Part shown: positions 20,366 to 30,200 of the stretch, one piece after another
Numbering within the stretch: position 1 is the first letter of the stretch
Layout of the letters: each line of letters starts with the position of its first letter
Source: Kitasatospora sp. GAS204B
Lineage (GTDB): Bacteria; Actinomycetota; Actinomycetes; Streptomycetales; Streptomycetaceae
NCBI RefSeq assembly: GCF_029892155.1
Contig: NZ_JARZAG010000005.1
Location: 1 to 64,000 of the forward strand
Direction of reading: 5' to 3'
Length of the DNA: 64,000 nt
Made by a program: the position numbers and the translations under genes
The notes under the pieces: generated by a model
Seen by the model: the letters and a program-made list of their open reading frames with translations, nothing else
Told to the model about the DNA's origin: nothing
Databases searched by the model: none

Positions 20366-22051
20366 ATGTCCCTCAGTGCCCGCGAGTATCCGGCCGTGCG
20401 TGATGTGACCGCACCTCTGACGATGTTCGGACCCGACTTCCCCTTCGCCTACGACGACTGGCTGCGCCACCCCGCCGGGCTCGGCTCGGTCCCCGCCGCC
20501 CACCACGGCACCCCGGTTGCCGTGGTGGGCGGCGGCATGGCGGGCCTGGTCGCGGGCCACGAACTGCTGCGCCTGGGGCTGCGGCCGGTGCTCTACGAGG
20601 CGGGCGACCTGGGCGGCCGGATGCGCTCGGTGCCGTTCGAGGCGAACCCGGAGTTCGCCGCGGAGCTCGGGGCGATGCGCTTCCCGGTCTCGGCCACCAC
20701 GCTGTTCCACTACATCGACGCGCTGGGCCTGCGGACCCGGCCGTTCCCCAACCCGCTCGCCCCGGGCACCTCGAGCACCCTGGTGCACCTGGGCGGCGAG
20801 CGGCACTACGCGCGCGCCGTCGAGGACCTGCCGTCGGTCTACCAGGAGGTGGCCGACGCCTGGCAGAAGACGCTGCTGGACCAGGCCGAGCTCGCGGTGA
20901 TGGAGGACGCGGTGCGCCGCCGCGACACCGCACTGCTCAAGGCGGTGTGGAACCGGATGGTGCGGACCCTGGACGACCAGTCGTTCTACGGGTTCCTGGC
21001 CGCCTCACCGTTCTTCCGCTCGTTCCGGCACCGGGAGTTGTTCGGCCAGGTCGGCTTCGGCACCGGCGGCTGGGACACCGACTTCCCCAACTCGATCCTG
21101 GAGGTGCTGCGGGTGGTCTTCACCGGCGCCGACCAGGACCAGGTCGGCATCGTCGGCGGCACGGGCCGGCTGGTGCGGGGCCTGTGGACGCGGCCGGTGG
21201 GCCGGGCGGCGCACTGGCCGGCCGGCACCTCGCTCGCCACGCTGCACGGCGGCACGCCCCGCCCGGCGGTCGGCGCGCTGCGCCGGGTGGCCGAGGGCGT
21301 GCAGGTCGAGGACGCCGAGGGCGGCCGCGCGACCTATCCGGCGGTGGTCTTCACCCCGCACGTGTGGACGCTGCTGAGCCAGATCGACTGCGACCCGGCA
21401 CTGCTCTCCACCGAGCACTGGACGGCGGTCGAGCGGACCCACTACATGGGCTCCTCCAAGCTGTTCGTGCTCACCGACCGGCCGTTCTGGCTGGACCGGG
21501 ACGGCGCGACCGGCCGGGACGCGATGAGCATGACGCTCAGCGACCGGATGCCGCGTGGCATCTACCTCTTCGACGAGGGCCCGGACCGGCCCGGGGTCAT
21601 CTGCCTCTCCTACACCTGGAACGACGACTCGCTGAAGGTCGCCACGCTCAGCGACGAGCAGCGGCTGGAGGTGCTGCTCACCCAGTTGCGCGGGATCTAC
21701 CCCGAGGTCGACGTGCGCGCGCACATCGTCGGGCCGCCGATCTCGGTGACCTGGGAGACCGACCCGCTGTTCATGGGGGCCTTCAAGGCCAACCTGCCCG
21801 GGCAGTACCGGTACCAGCGCCGGCTGTTCACCCAGTTCGTCCAGGATGGCTTCCCGGCCGACCAGCGCGGGCTGTTCCTGGCCGGCGACGACGTGTCGTG
21901 GACCGCGGGCTTCGCCGAGGGCGCGGTCACCACGGCGCTCAACGCTGTCTGGGGAGTGGTCCGCCACCTGGGCGGCGCCAGCCACCCTGCCAACCCCGGC
22001 CCGGGGGACGTTTTCGAGGCACTCGCGCCGATCCAGTTGCCGGAGGAGTGA
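20366..22051 (+). CDS. Flavin-dependent L-amino acid 2-monooxygenase, DavB-like
   Basis: A 561-aa flavoprotein of the lysine/arginine/tryptophan 2-monooxygenase family. The Rossmann motif VVGGGMAGLVAGHELLR, the flavin-binding GGRMRS and GAMRFP, the conserved FGPDFPFAYDDWL near the N-terminus, GQVGFGTGGWDTDFPNS, and the C-terminal FLAGDDVSWTAGFAEGA are all visible. These enzymes oxidatively decarboxylate an L-amino acid to an amide one carbon shorter: 5-aminovaleramide from lysine or 4-guanidinobutyramide from arginine. The start ATG has AAAGGTG upstream; an in-frame extension to 20282 overlaps the amidase and was rejected. The amidase just upstream would process the product, making this the entry step of the starter pathway. 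Confidence 0.9.
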   Translation: MSLSAREYPAVRDVTAPLTMFGPDFPFAYDDWLRHPAGLGSVPAAHHGTPVAVVGGGMAGLVAGHELLRLGLRPVLYEAGDLGGRMRSVPFEANPEFAAELGAMRFPVSATTLFHYIDALGLRTRPFPNPLAPGTSSTLVHLGGERHYARAVEDLPSVYQEVADAWQKTLLDQAELAVMEDAVRRRDTALLKAVWNRMVRTLDDQSFYGFLAASPFFRSFRHRELFGQVGFGTGGWDTDFPNSILEVLRVVFTGADQDQVGIVGGTGRLVRGLWTRPVGRAAHWPAGTSLATLHGGTPRPAVGALRRVAEGVQVEDAEGGRATYPAVVFTPHVWTLLSQIDCDPALLSTEHWTAVERTHYMGSSKLFVLTDRPFWLDRDGATGRDAMSMTLSDRMPRGIYLFDEGPDRPGVICLSYTWNDDSLKVATLSDEQRLEVLLTQLRGIYPEVDVRAHIVGPPISVTWETDPLFMGAFKANLPGQYRYQRRLFTQFVQDGFPADQRGLFLAGDDVSWTAGFAEGAVTTALNAVWGVVRHLGGASHPANPGPGDVFEALAPIQLPEE

Positions 22052-22095
22052 AGCCAGTCGCGGAAATGACAGTTGAGTGAACAACGGGGGAATTG

Positions 22096-22587
22096 ATGGA
22101 AACACGGGGGAAGGGCATCGGCGGTGCGCCAGGACGGGCCGTGCTGTGCCAGGCGACCGGTCGGGACGACACAGAAACAGCCATGGCACAGTTGATCAGC
22201 GCAGCGCAGACCACGTGGGTCGAGCTCCTCACGGGTCTGGACACCGCGGAGTTCGAAGAACTGCTGGAGGCACTGCGGCCGCACACGCAGGCGGATACGC
22301 CCCGGGTGGGCCGGCGTTGGACGCTGTCCCTGGCGGACCGGGTCCTGCTGGTCTCGGTCTACCGGCGGACCAATCTGACCATGCGTGAGGTCGCCGTGGT
22401 GTTCGGGATCTCCAAGTCGGCCGCCGACCGGATCGTCGGCCACCTCGGGCCGATGCTCGACCTGCCGGGGGTGCGGCACCGGCGCTGCCGGCTGACCCTG
22501 CGGCTGGACCGGACCGAGTGCCAGGCACCCGCCGAGCTGACGGTCGACCGCTGCGTACCGCCGGGCACGGAGCCGCAGCGGGCCTGA
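22096..22587 (+). CDS. Small protein with transposase-type helix-turn-helix
   Basis: A 163-aa protein following the monooxygenase gene by 44 bp, with GGGGGA before its ATG; an internal ATG at 22183 is a possible alternative. The centre (SLADRVLLVSVYRRTNLTMR, then EVAVVFGISKSAADRIVGHL) reads like the N-terminal HTH domain of IS5-type DDE transposases. The catalytic DDE domain that normally follows is absent, and I see no terminal inverted repeats. It is either a transposase remnant or a domesticated DNA-binding protein. Position at the end of the amidase-monooxygenase unit and beside the LAL gene makes a regulatory role possible, but that is only inference. Confidence 0.6.
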   Translation: METRGKGIGGAPGRAVLCQATGRDDTETAMAQLISAAQTTWVELLTGLDTAEFEELLEALRPHTQADTPRVGRRWTLSLADRVLLVSVYRRTNLTMREVAVVFGISKSAADRIVGHLGPMLDLPGVRHRRCRLTLRLDRTECQAPAELTVDRCVPPGTEPQRA

Positions 22588-22620
22588 GCGAACGTCACCG
22601 GACCAGCCCAGAGCGGCCCG

Positions 22621-22648
22621 GAGCAGCACAGAGCAGCACAGAGCAGCC
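22621..22648. repeat. 10-bp tandem repeat GAGCAGCACA
   Basis: GAGCAGCACA occurs twice in tandem (22621-22640) and a third, partial copy GAGCAGCC follows at 22641. Confidence 0.7.
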
Positions 22649-22657
22649 CGGCCCGAC

Positions 22658-22723
22658 GGCCGGTCCGATCCAGCGAACAGCCCGAACCGACCGAGCCCAT
22701 GGCCGGTCCGATCCAGCGAACAG
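22658..22723. repeat. Perfect 23-bp direct repeat
   Basis: A 23-bp sequence beginning GGCCGGTCCGATCC and ending AGCGAACAG is present exactly at 22658-22680 and 22701-22723, 43 bp apart start to start, in the gene-free region before the LAL regulator. It could be a binding site pair or a chance duplication. Confidence 0.7.
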
Positions 22724-23382
22724 GCTGGACCGGACCGGCCATCGACGTCATCGGACCAGGTCAGAGCTGCGGCAACTACGGGACAACCGTACTCCGCCCC
22801 TCGGTCCGGCCCACCTCGGCCCGGCCGCGCCCCGATGAACGTTGACGGTCCATCACTCCTCCTCTGCAACGGCCGAGTTAACGCGGCGTTTCCAGCTCCC
22901 GTGACTCCCCGCCAGCGCGCCCATTTGCCCGATTCATCAGCAATTGCCGGATCGGTCACGGCCGCCGACACCCCTCCGGGCGGCCCACCGGCCCGCCATC
23001 CTCAATTCTTGATCAGTTCCTAGCGACAGGCATGTCCCCGTCGGCCGGAGCAGTGTTATGTTTCAGATCAGCTGTCCCGCAACTAGTAGCCGCCGACCCG
23101 AAACGGCTCACCGGTGCGCGGGAATGGGGAGTTGTGGGCCGACCACACTATTGAGGCCCGAATAGTCACCCATCGATCATCAGCGGTTCGCCAGAATTTT
23201 CGTGCATTTCATCTGGGAGAAAAGTGTTCCAGCACGGAGTGCGGCACAACTCATCCGTCGGGATTCCCGCTGCACCGGGTTCCCCTCTCTACGCCCCAGC
23301 CAGTTTCTCCACTCCACGCAACGTCTGCCCCCACCAGACCTCGACTGGACCGGATGCAGGACCCGACGCAAGGAGCCACAAC

Positions 23383-26220
23383 ATGACTGGCCGTCCTGAT
23401 CTCATCGAGCGCGCCGAAGAATTGCACCTCCTCCGCAGAATCACCACGGACGCCGTCCGGGGCAAGGGATCGGTCGGCCTGGTGGTCGGCCCTGTCGCGA
23501 GCGGAAAGTCCGTCCTGCTGTGCGCCTTGGGCGAGCACGCCGCCGAGGCGGGCGCCACCGTTCTGCGCGCCACCGGCGCGCAGGCCGAGCACCGCACGCC
23601 GCTCAGCATCGTCGGTCAACTGCTCCAGCAGGCCCCGCTGGACGCCGATCGCCTGCGGCAGACCCAGCACCTGCTCGCGACGGCGGCCGAGGCCGCGACG
23701 GCTCACCCGGCGGGCATCGCGCCGCAGGCGACCGGCGCCCACCAGCTGCCGGCCGACCTGGTCCAGGCGCTCTGCGCGGTCCTGTTCGACCTCTCCAGAA
23801 CCGTTCCGCTACTGATCTGCGTCGACGACGCCCACCACGCCGACGCGCTCTCCCTGCAGTGGCTGCTCTTCCTGATCCGCCGGCTGGGCACCGCACGCAT
23901 CGCCGTGGTGCTCACCGAACGCACCGCCCGCCAGCACCCGCAGCCCGCCTTCCACGCCGAGTTGCTGCGCCAGCCGCACTGCCGCCGGATCATGCTCGGA
24001 CCGCTCACCCACGAGGGCGTGGTCCAGCTGCTCGGCACCCGACTCGACCACGAGCGGGCCGACCGACTGGCCGCCCGGGTCGACGCGTTGACGGGCGGAA
24101 ACCCGCTCCTGGTGCACAGCCTGCTGGAGGACCTGCGCTCCTCCACCCGACTCGCCGCCGACCAGCACCCGGCCGGCCTGGGCGGCGGGTTCGCCTTCTC
24201 CCAGGCCGTGGTCAGCTGCCTGCACCGCAGCGAGCCGGCCGCGCTCGCGGTGGCCCGCGGCATCGCCGTCTTCGGCGACCTCGCCTCGGACCAGCAGCTC
24301 GGCCAGTTGCTGGGTCTCTTCCCAAGCCTGGTGGCGGGCGTCATCGACGGCCTGGACTCGGCCGGCCTGCTGGAGCAGGGCCGGTTCCGGCACCCGGCGG
24401 TGCGCACGGCCGTGCTGCACGACACCGACCCGGCCGAGCTCAGCCGGCTGCACGCGCAGGCCGCCCGGCTGCTCTACGCCCAGGGCGCGCCGGAACGGGC
24501 CATCGCCGAACAGCTGCTGGCCTCCGACCAGCCCGGCGAGGCCTGGAGCACCCGGGTGCTGTGCGACGTCGCCCGGCAGTCGCTCTTCGACGGCGACGCG
24601 GACCTGGCCCGGCAGTGCGTCGAGCACGCCCATCGCAACTGCACCGACGCCCGTCAGCGCGGCGAGGTGCTCACCCTGCTGGCCGGCGTCGAGTGGCAGC
24701 TGCAGCCGGGCAACGCCACCCGCCACCTGCCGATGCTCACCGCCGCCCTGCGGGCCGGTGAGCTGGGCGACCGGCACTCGGTGGTGGTCGTCAAGTACCT
24801 GCTGCGGCACGGCCGGATCACCGAGGCCACCGGTCTGCTGGAGCACATGCTGGCCCAGGGCCGCAAGATCGACGGCCGGACCGCCTCCGAGGTGCAGACC
24901 GTCAAGCTGCTGCTCTCCAGCTCCTACCCCGGCGCGCTGGCCGAGCTGCCGGACTTCGGCTCCTGCAGCATCAACCAGGACCGCACCCCCGCGGCCGTCC
25001 GCGCCGACCCGCGCCTGCAGGCCGCGGCCGCGCTGGACGAGGTGCTCAGCGGCCGGGCCGACGAGAACACCTTCCTCGGCGCCGAGCAGGTGCTGCGGAG
25101 CATCGGCCTGACCTACCGCCACTGGGAACAGGTCGAGTTCGCCCTGCTCGCGCTCATCTACGGCGACCAGCTGGAGCGCGCCGCGCTCTGCTGCGAGCAG
25201 CTGCTCGAGCGGGTCGGGCGGGCCGCCGAGGGCTGGCGGCCGCCGCTGCTCGCGCTGCGCAGCCAGATCGCGCTGCGCCAGGGCCGGTTGCTCGACGCCG
25301 AGCGCTACGCGAAGAGCGCGCTCGACCAGCTCCCCTGGAAGGGCTGGGGGGTGAACATCGGCCTGCCGCTGGCCACCCTGCTGGCGGCGCAGACCCTGAT
25401 GGGCAAGTACGAGGACGCCGCGCAGCTGCTCAACCACCCCGTCCCGCAGGCCATCTACCAGACCCGCTACGGCATGCACTACCTGCACGCCCGTGGCGAG
25501 TTCCGGCTGGCCACCAACCACCCGCACGCGGCGCTGGACGACTTCCTGATCTGCGGCGAGATGATGCAGGACTGGGACCTCGACCTGCCGAGCGTGGTGC
25601 CCTGGCGCGGGGCGGCGGCCCGGGTCCACCTGCAGATGGGCAACCACCAGCAGGCCAAGGTGCTGATCGACGAGCAGACCAAGCGGCTGCAGCCCGGCTC
25701 CTCGCTCTCGCGCGGCAGCACGGTGCGGCTGAGCGCGGCGGTGGCCGAGCTCAAGTACCGTCCCTCGCTGCTGCGTCAGGCCGTGGACGATCTGCAGCGC
25801 TGCGACTCGCGGGTCGAACTGGCGCTGGCCCTGGCCGACCTGGGCTACGCGCACCAGAACCTCGGCGACCACAAGCGCTCCCGGATCATGATGAGCCGGG
25901 CCTGGCAGCTGGCCAAGGAGCAGGCCGCCGAGCCGATCCAGCGCGGGCTGTCCAGCATGTTCTCCGACCTGAGCGGGGAGCCGGCGCCGGCGACGACGGC
26001 GGACCACGCCGAGTCCGCCTCCTACGCGGGCGACTTGAGCGACGCCGAGCGGCGGGTCGCCTCGCTGGCCGCGCTCGGGCACACCAACCGGGAGATAGCC
26101 CGCGAGCTGTTCATCACCGTCAGCACGGTCGAGCAGCACCTGACCCGGGTCTACCGCAAGCTCAAGGTCACCCGCCGCAGCGATCTGCCCAGCGAACTCT
26201 GCCTGGTGCCCAGCGCCTGA
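23383..26220 (+). CDS. LAL-family (MalT/LuxR-type) transcriptional activator
   Basis: A 945-aa regulator. An N-terminal AAA/NTPase domain has Walker A GPVASGKS (36-43) and Walker B LLICVDDAHH (about 145-154); a long helical, TPR-like middle follows. The last about 60 residues are a LuxR HTH (LSDAERRVASLAALGHTNRE, then IARELFITVSTVEQHLTRVY). The start at 23383 is set by AAGGAG seven bases before the ATG; a longer in-frame reading from 23224 has no such site. LAL proteins are usual pathway-specific activators of actinomycete PKS clusters, and MalT itself binds directly repeated asymmetric G-rich sites. This makes it my first candidate for binding the TAGGGG arrays. I noticed no TTA codon in it. 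Confidence 0.93.
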   Translation: MTGRPDLIERAEELHLLRRITTDAVRGKGSVGLVVGPVASGKSVLLCALGEHAAEAGATVLRATGAQAEHRTPLSIVGQLLQQAPLDADRLRQTQHLLATAAEAATAHPAGIAPQATGAHQLPADLVQALCAVLFDLSRTVPLLICVDDAHHADALSLQWLLFLIRRLGTARIAVVLTERTARQHPQPAFHAELLRQPHCRRIMLGPLTHEGVVQLLGTRLDHERADRLAARVDALTGGNPLLVHSLLEDLRSSTRLAADQHPAGLGGGFAFSQAVVSCLHRSEPAALAVARGIAVFGDLASDQQLGQLLGLFPSLVAGVIDGLDSAGLLEQGRFRHPAVRTAVLHDTDPAELSRLHAQAARLLYAQGAPERAIAEQLLASDQPGEAWSTRVLCDVARQSLFDGDADLARQCVEHAHRNCTDARQRGEVLTLLAGVEWQLQPGNATRHLPMLTAALRAGELGDRHSVVVVKYLLRHGRITEATGLLEHMLAQGRKIDGRTASEVQTVKLLLSSSYPGALAELPDFGSCSINQDRTPAAVRADPRLQAAAALDEVLSGRADENTFLGAEQVLRSIGLTYRHWEQVEFALLALIYGDQLERAALCCEQLLERVGRAAEGWRPPLLALRSQIALRQGRLLDAERYAKSALDQLPWKGWGVNIGLPLATLLAAQTLMGKYEDAAQLLNHPVPQAIYQTRYGMHYLHARGEFRLATNHPHAALDDFLICGEMMQDWDLDLPSVVPWRGAAARVHLQMGNHQQAKVLIDEQTKRLQPGSSLSRGSTVRLSAAVAELKYRPSLLRQAVDDLQRCDSRVELALALADLGYAHQNLGDHKRSRIMMSRAWQLAKEQAAEPIQRGLSSMFSDLSGEPAPATTADHAESASYAGDLSDAERRVASLAALGHTNREIARELFITVSTVEQHLTRVYRKLKVTRRSDLPSELCLVPSA

Positions 26221-26240
26221 CGTCACTCGCTGGGCTCCAG

Positions 26241-26278
26241 GGCCCGGAGCGGCCGGCCGATGCCGATCGCTCCGGGCC
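26241..26278. terminator. Hairpin between convergent LAL and thioesterase genes
   Basis: GGCCCGGAGCG (26241-26251) and CGCTCCGGGCC (26268-26278) form a perfect 11-bp stem around 16 nt. It sits in the 73-bp gap between the two convergent stops, so it can act in both directions. Confidence 0.65.
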
Positions 26279-26293
26279 TTCGGCGTGCCCCGG

Positions 26294-27055
26294 TCAGCCG
26301 GTGTGCGCCCGCAGCCGGTCGGTGATCTCGCCGAGCACGGCCCGCTGCTGGGCGGCCAGGTAGAAGTGGCCACCGGAGAAGACCCGCAGCGAGAACTCGC
26401 CGGTGGTCTCCTCGGCCCAGGCCTTGGCCTCGTCCACCGTGGACTTCGGGTCGTCGTCGCCGATCAGCGTGACGATCGGGCAGCTCAGCGGCCCGCCCGC
26501 CGGGCGCTCGTAGGTCTCGATCGCCCGGTAGTCGTTGCGGATCGCGGGCAGGATCATCCGCAGGATCTCCTCGTCGCCCAGCAGCGCGGTGTTGGTTCCG
26601 CTGAGCGTCTTGAGCTCGGCCACCAGGCCGTCGTCGTCCCGCTGGTGGACGAACTCCGCGCGGTGCGTGGCCGGTCCGCGCCGCCCGGAGGCGAACAGCG
26701 CCGCCGGCACCCGCCCGTCGGCCTCCAGCCGGCGGGCCAGCTCGAAGCCGAGGATCGCACCCATGCTGTGGCCGAACAGCGCCAGCGGCCGGTCGTCCAG
26801 GGTGGCGAGCACCCGGTGGATCTGGTCGGCCAGTTCGGCGATGGTGCCGATGCTCGGCTCGGCGCGGCGGTCCTGACGCCCCGGGTACTGGACCGCGAGC
26901 ACCTCGATGTCGGGCGACAGCGCGGCCGACACGGGGAAGTAGAAGCTGGCCGAGCCACCCGCGTGCGGCAGGCAGAGCAGGCGCACCTTGGCGTCCGGGG
27001 CCTGGTGGAAGCGACGGATCCACAGGTCGTACTCGGCGCTGGTCGGGACGGTCAT
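26294..27055 (-). CDS. Type II thioesterase
   Basis: A 253-aa alpha/beta hydrolase of the type II thioesterase family found with PKS and NRPS clusters. Visible are LPHAGGSASFY (about 29-39), QYPGRQDR, the nucleophile elbow FGHSMGA (S97), the acid in LIGDDDP (about 200) and the catalytic His in SGGHFYL (H230). Its normal role is to free carrier domains from stalled or wrong acyl groups, and so keep the assembly line running. The ATG at 27055 has GAGAGA upstream. It lies 193 bp after the terminal PKS gene, with a hairpin between them, so it may have its own promoter. Confidence 0.93.
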   Translation of the reverse strand: MTVPTSAEYDLWIRRFHQAPDAKVRLLCLPHAGGSASFYFPVSAALSPDIEVLAVQYPGRQDRRAEPSIGTIAELADQIHRVLATLDDRPLALFGHSMGAILGFELARRLEADGRVPAALFASGRRGPATHRAEFVHQRDDDGLVAELKTLSGTNTALLGDEEILRMILPAIRNDYRAIETYERPAGGPLSCPIVTLIGDDDPKSTVDEAKAWAEETTGEFSLRVFSGGHFYLAAQQRAVLGEITDRLRAHTG

Positions 27056-27156
27056 ACGGATCTCTCGTCTCTCTCGGGATGGGTACGGGTCTGTGGGGGG
27101 AGCTGCCGGCCGTCAGGGGCCGCGCTCCCGTTCAGGACGACCATGCCAGGGGGTTG

Positions 27157-27190
27157 CCGCTCCGGCCCGCCGGGGGTCGGGCCGGAGCGG
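27157..27190 (-). terminator. Perfect 13-bp stem hairpin after PKS D
   Basis: CCGCTCCGGCCCG (27157-27169) pairs exactly with CGGGCCGGAGCGG (27178-27190), loop of 8 nt. It begins 58 bp past the PKS D stop in the direction of transcription and probably ends the PKS C-PKS D message. Confidence 0.65.
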
Positions 27191-27220
27191 CGGTCTTCGT
27201 GCCGGCGGTCTTCGTGCCGG
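27191..27220. repeat. 15-bp tandem duplication
   Basis: CGGTCTTCGTGCCGG occurs twice head to tail between the PKS D stop and the terminator hairpin. No function is evident. Confidence 0.7.
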
Positions 27221-27248
27221 CGGCGCGGGGGTGCTGGCGGGCTGGGTG

Positions 27249-30200
27249 TCAGCGCACCTCGCGCAGCCAGTCCTCGATCAGGTCGGCGGTGGCGGCGGCG
27301 TGCTCCTCCATCACGGTGAAGTGGTTGCCCGGGGCGTCCACCGCGGTGTGCGGCAGCGGCCAGGACGCCCGCGCCCGCGCCGTCTGCGGCTCGTCCGTGC
27401 CGGGCGCGCCGGGGGCGGTGAGCAGGTCGACGGCGCGCACCAGCAAGGTGGGAGCGGCGATCCCGGCCGGCCGCCAGCCCGCGAAGATCCGCAGGTAGCC
27501 GCCCATCGCGGTGAGCCTGGTGTCGTCGATCGGGACGTACCCGCCCTCGCGGGCGAGCATCGCCCCGGTCAGCACCGGCAGCACCTCGGCCGCGTCGCCC
27601 AGGCCGGCGGCCTCGCCGTCCGCGTCGACAGAGCCCGCCTCGCTGTCCGCGTCGGCGAACGAGTAAGTGTCCACCAGGACGACACCCGCCAGGGCGGCGC
27701 CCAGCTCCTCCAGCCGGACCGCGGTGGCCTGCGCGAGCATGCCGCCGGTGGAGTGGCCGAGCAGCACGAACGGCGCTCCCCCGGTGGCCAGCAGGACAGC
27801 CCGGGCACCGAGTTCGACGATCGCCTCGGGCGACTCGGGCAGCGGCTCGCCGTCCAGGAAGCCCGGCAACGGCAGCGCCAGCACCTGGCGCCGGCCCCGG
27901 AAGGCCGCCGCGATCCGGGCGTACTGGTGCGGGCCCGAGATCGCCAGCAGCGAGGGCAGGCAGACCAGAAGCGGCTGCTCGGGCCCATCGGCCAGGCGCA
28001 GCAACTCCGGTGCCAGCTCGGCTGCCTGCGCCGCGGCGAAGGCGGGCCGGAAGCGCGAGGCGGCGAAGAGCAGTCCCATGAACTCCTGGCTGCGCCCGCT
28101 CTCGGCGGCGATGCGCAGCATCGCCCCGATGGTGCCGAGCGGACGGCTCGGCTCGACCGCCCCCGCCCCCGCCCCCGCTGCCGCGTCGCCCGCGGCGGCA
28201 GCCGACACCAGCTGCTGGCACAGCCGGACCGCCAGCGCACCCGGGGTCGGGTGGTCGAAGAGCAGCGTGGCCGGCAGCCGCAGGCCGGTGACCAGGGCCA
28301 GCCGGTTGCGCAGCTCCACCGAGGTCAGCGAGTCGAAGCCCAGCTCCAGGAAGCCCCGTTCGATCTCCACCGCCTCCGGCCCCGCGTGGCCGAGTGCGGC
28401 GGCGGCGTGGGTGCGTACCAGATCGAGCAGGACGGCCTCGCGCTCCGCCTCGCTGCGGCCCGCGAGCCGTTCGGCCAGTACGGCGGCCGATTCCTGCTCC
28501 CCCGCCACCGCCCGGCGCAGCGGCACCCGCACCAGGCCGCGCAGCAGCGCCGGCACCTGGCCGGTCGCGGCGGCGTGCGCGCGCAGGCCGGCCAGGTTGA
28601 GCTTGACCGGCACCAGCAGCGCCCGGTCGAGCAACTCGGCGGCGTCGAAGAGGGCCAGGCCCTCCGTGGTGGTCAGCGGTGCCACCCCGCCGCGGGCCAG
28701 CCGCTCCAGGTCGGCCCGGTCGAGCTCGCCTGCCATGCCGCCGTCCGTCGCCCACAGGCCCCAGGCCAGCGAGGTGGCCGCCAGGCCCTGGGCCCGCCGG
28801 TGCTCGGCGAGGGCGTCCAGGAAGGCGTTGGCCGCAGCGTAGTTGGCCTGCCCGGGGCCACCGAAGACACCGGCGACGGAGGAGAAGAGCACGAACGCGT
28901 CCAGCTTCTGATGCTTCGTCAGTTCGTGCAGCTGCCAGGCGGCATCGACCTTCGGGCGCAGCGCCGCATCGACCCGCTCGGGAGTGAGCGAGACCACGGC
29001 TCCGTCGTCCAGCAGGCCGGCGGCGTGCACCACCGCGGTCAGCGGGTGCTCGGCGGGCACCGAGGCGAGGAGTTCGGCCATCGCCTCGCGGTCGGCCGCG
29101 TCGCAGGCGGCGAACCTGACCTCGGCGCCCGATGCGCTCAGCTCACGCTTCAACTCGGCTGCGCCGTCGGCGTTCTCGCCACGCCGCGAGACCAGCAGCA
29201 GGTGCCGCACACCGCGCTCGGCCACCAGGTGGCCGGCCAGCAGGCGGCCCAATGAGCCCGTGGCGCCGGTGAGCAGGACCGTCCCGGCGGGGTTCCAGGC
29301 GGCGGACTCGGCGGGCCCGGCAGGCTCGATGGGCTCGGCGGGCAGCGCCACCCGGGTCAGCCGGGGAGCCAGCAGCTGCCCGGCCCGGATGGCGAGTTGG
29401 GGCTCGTCGAGCGCGCATGCGGCGGCGAGCACGCGGGCCGAGTCCTGGTGTCCGTCCAGGTCGATCAGGACGAAGCGGTCGGGGTACTCGCTCTGCGCGG
29501 TGCGGACCAGACCCCAGACGGCGGCCGACGGCAGGTCGGTCACGTCCTCGCCGGGACGGCCCGCCACCGCACCGCGGGTGACCAGCACCAGACGCGCGTC
29601 GGCCGTGCAGTCCTGCGCGAGCCACTGCTGGACCAGCGCCAGCGCCCGGTGCGCCGCCTCGTGCGTCGCCCGTGCGACGTCGCCCGCCAGGCCGGCGGAC
29701 GGGGGGCAGGCGGACGGGGGGCAGGCGGCCAGCACGGTCCGGGGCATCGACGCCCCGGCCGCCACCGCCGCCGCCAGCGCGGTCGGATCGGTGTGGCGTG
29801 GGGCGTCAACGCCCGTGCCACCCAGCAGAGTCGACCAGTCCTCCGGGTCAGGACCGAGCAGCGCCCAGTCCGGGCCGGTGGCGGCGGGCGCGGGTACGGT
29901 GACCCACTCCAGGCCGAACAGCGCGTCCCCGGCTCCGCCGCCGGTGGCGCCGAGCTGCTCGGGCGAGATCGAACGCAGCGCGAGCGACTCGATGGCCGCC
30001 ACCGCCTGGCCGCCCGCGTCGGCCAGCTCCAGCGCCACCGCGTTCTCGCCCACCAGCCGGATCCGCGCCCGCAGTTCGGTCGCGCCGGTGGCGTGCAGGC
30101 GGACCCCGCTCCAGGCGAACGGCAGCCGCGCACCGCCGGTGTCCGCGACGAGCCCGCCGAGCGCGAGGGTGTGCAGGACGGAGTCGAGCAGCGCCGGGTG

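Larger units (their letters stand above)
22588..23382. other. Long gene-free region upstream of the LAL regulator
   Basis: About 800 bp without a convincing gene. The first part (22609-22730) contains short direct repeats. The second part (about 22840-23340) is noticeably richer in A/T than the surroundings and probably holds the regulator promoter. Small open frames here lack family character or a ribosome binding site. No TAGGGG array was seen. Confidence 0.6.

Noticed and set aside
20947..22080. Plus-strand open frame inside the monooxygenase gene
   Set aside because: Out-of-frame shadow; the real gene shows clear flavoprotein motifs in another frame.
22096..22587. Complete insertion sequence around the HTH gene
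   Set aside because: No DDE catalytic region, no terminal inverted repeats and no target duplication could be found.
27052..28755. Minus-strand open frame across the end of PKS D and the following gap
   Set aside because: Out of frame with PKS D; Arg/Gly/Ala-rich shadow with no domain.
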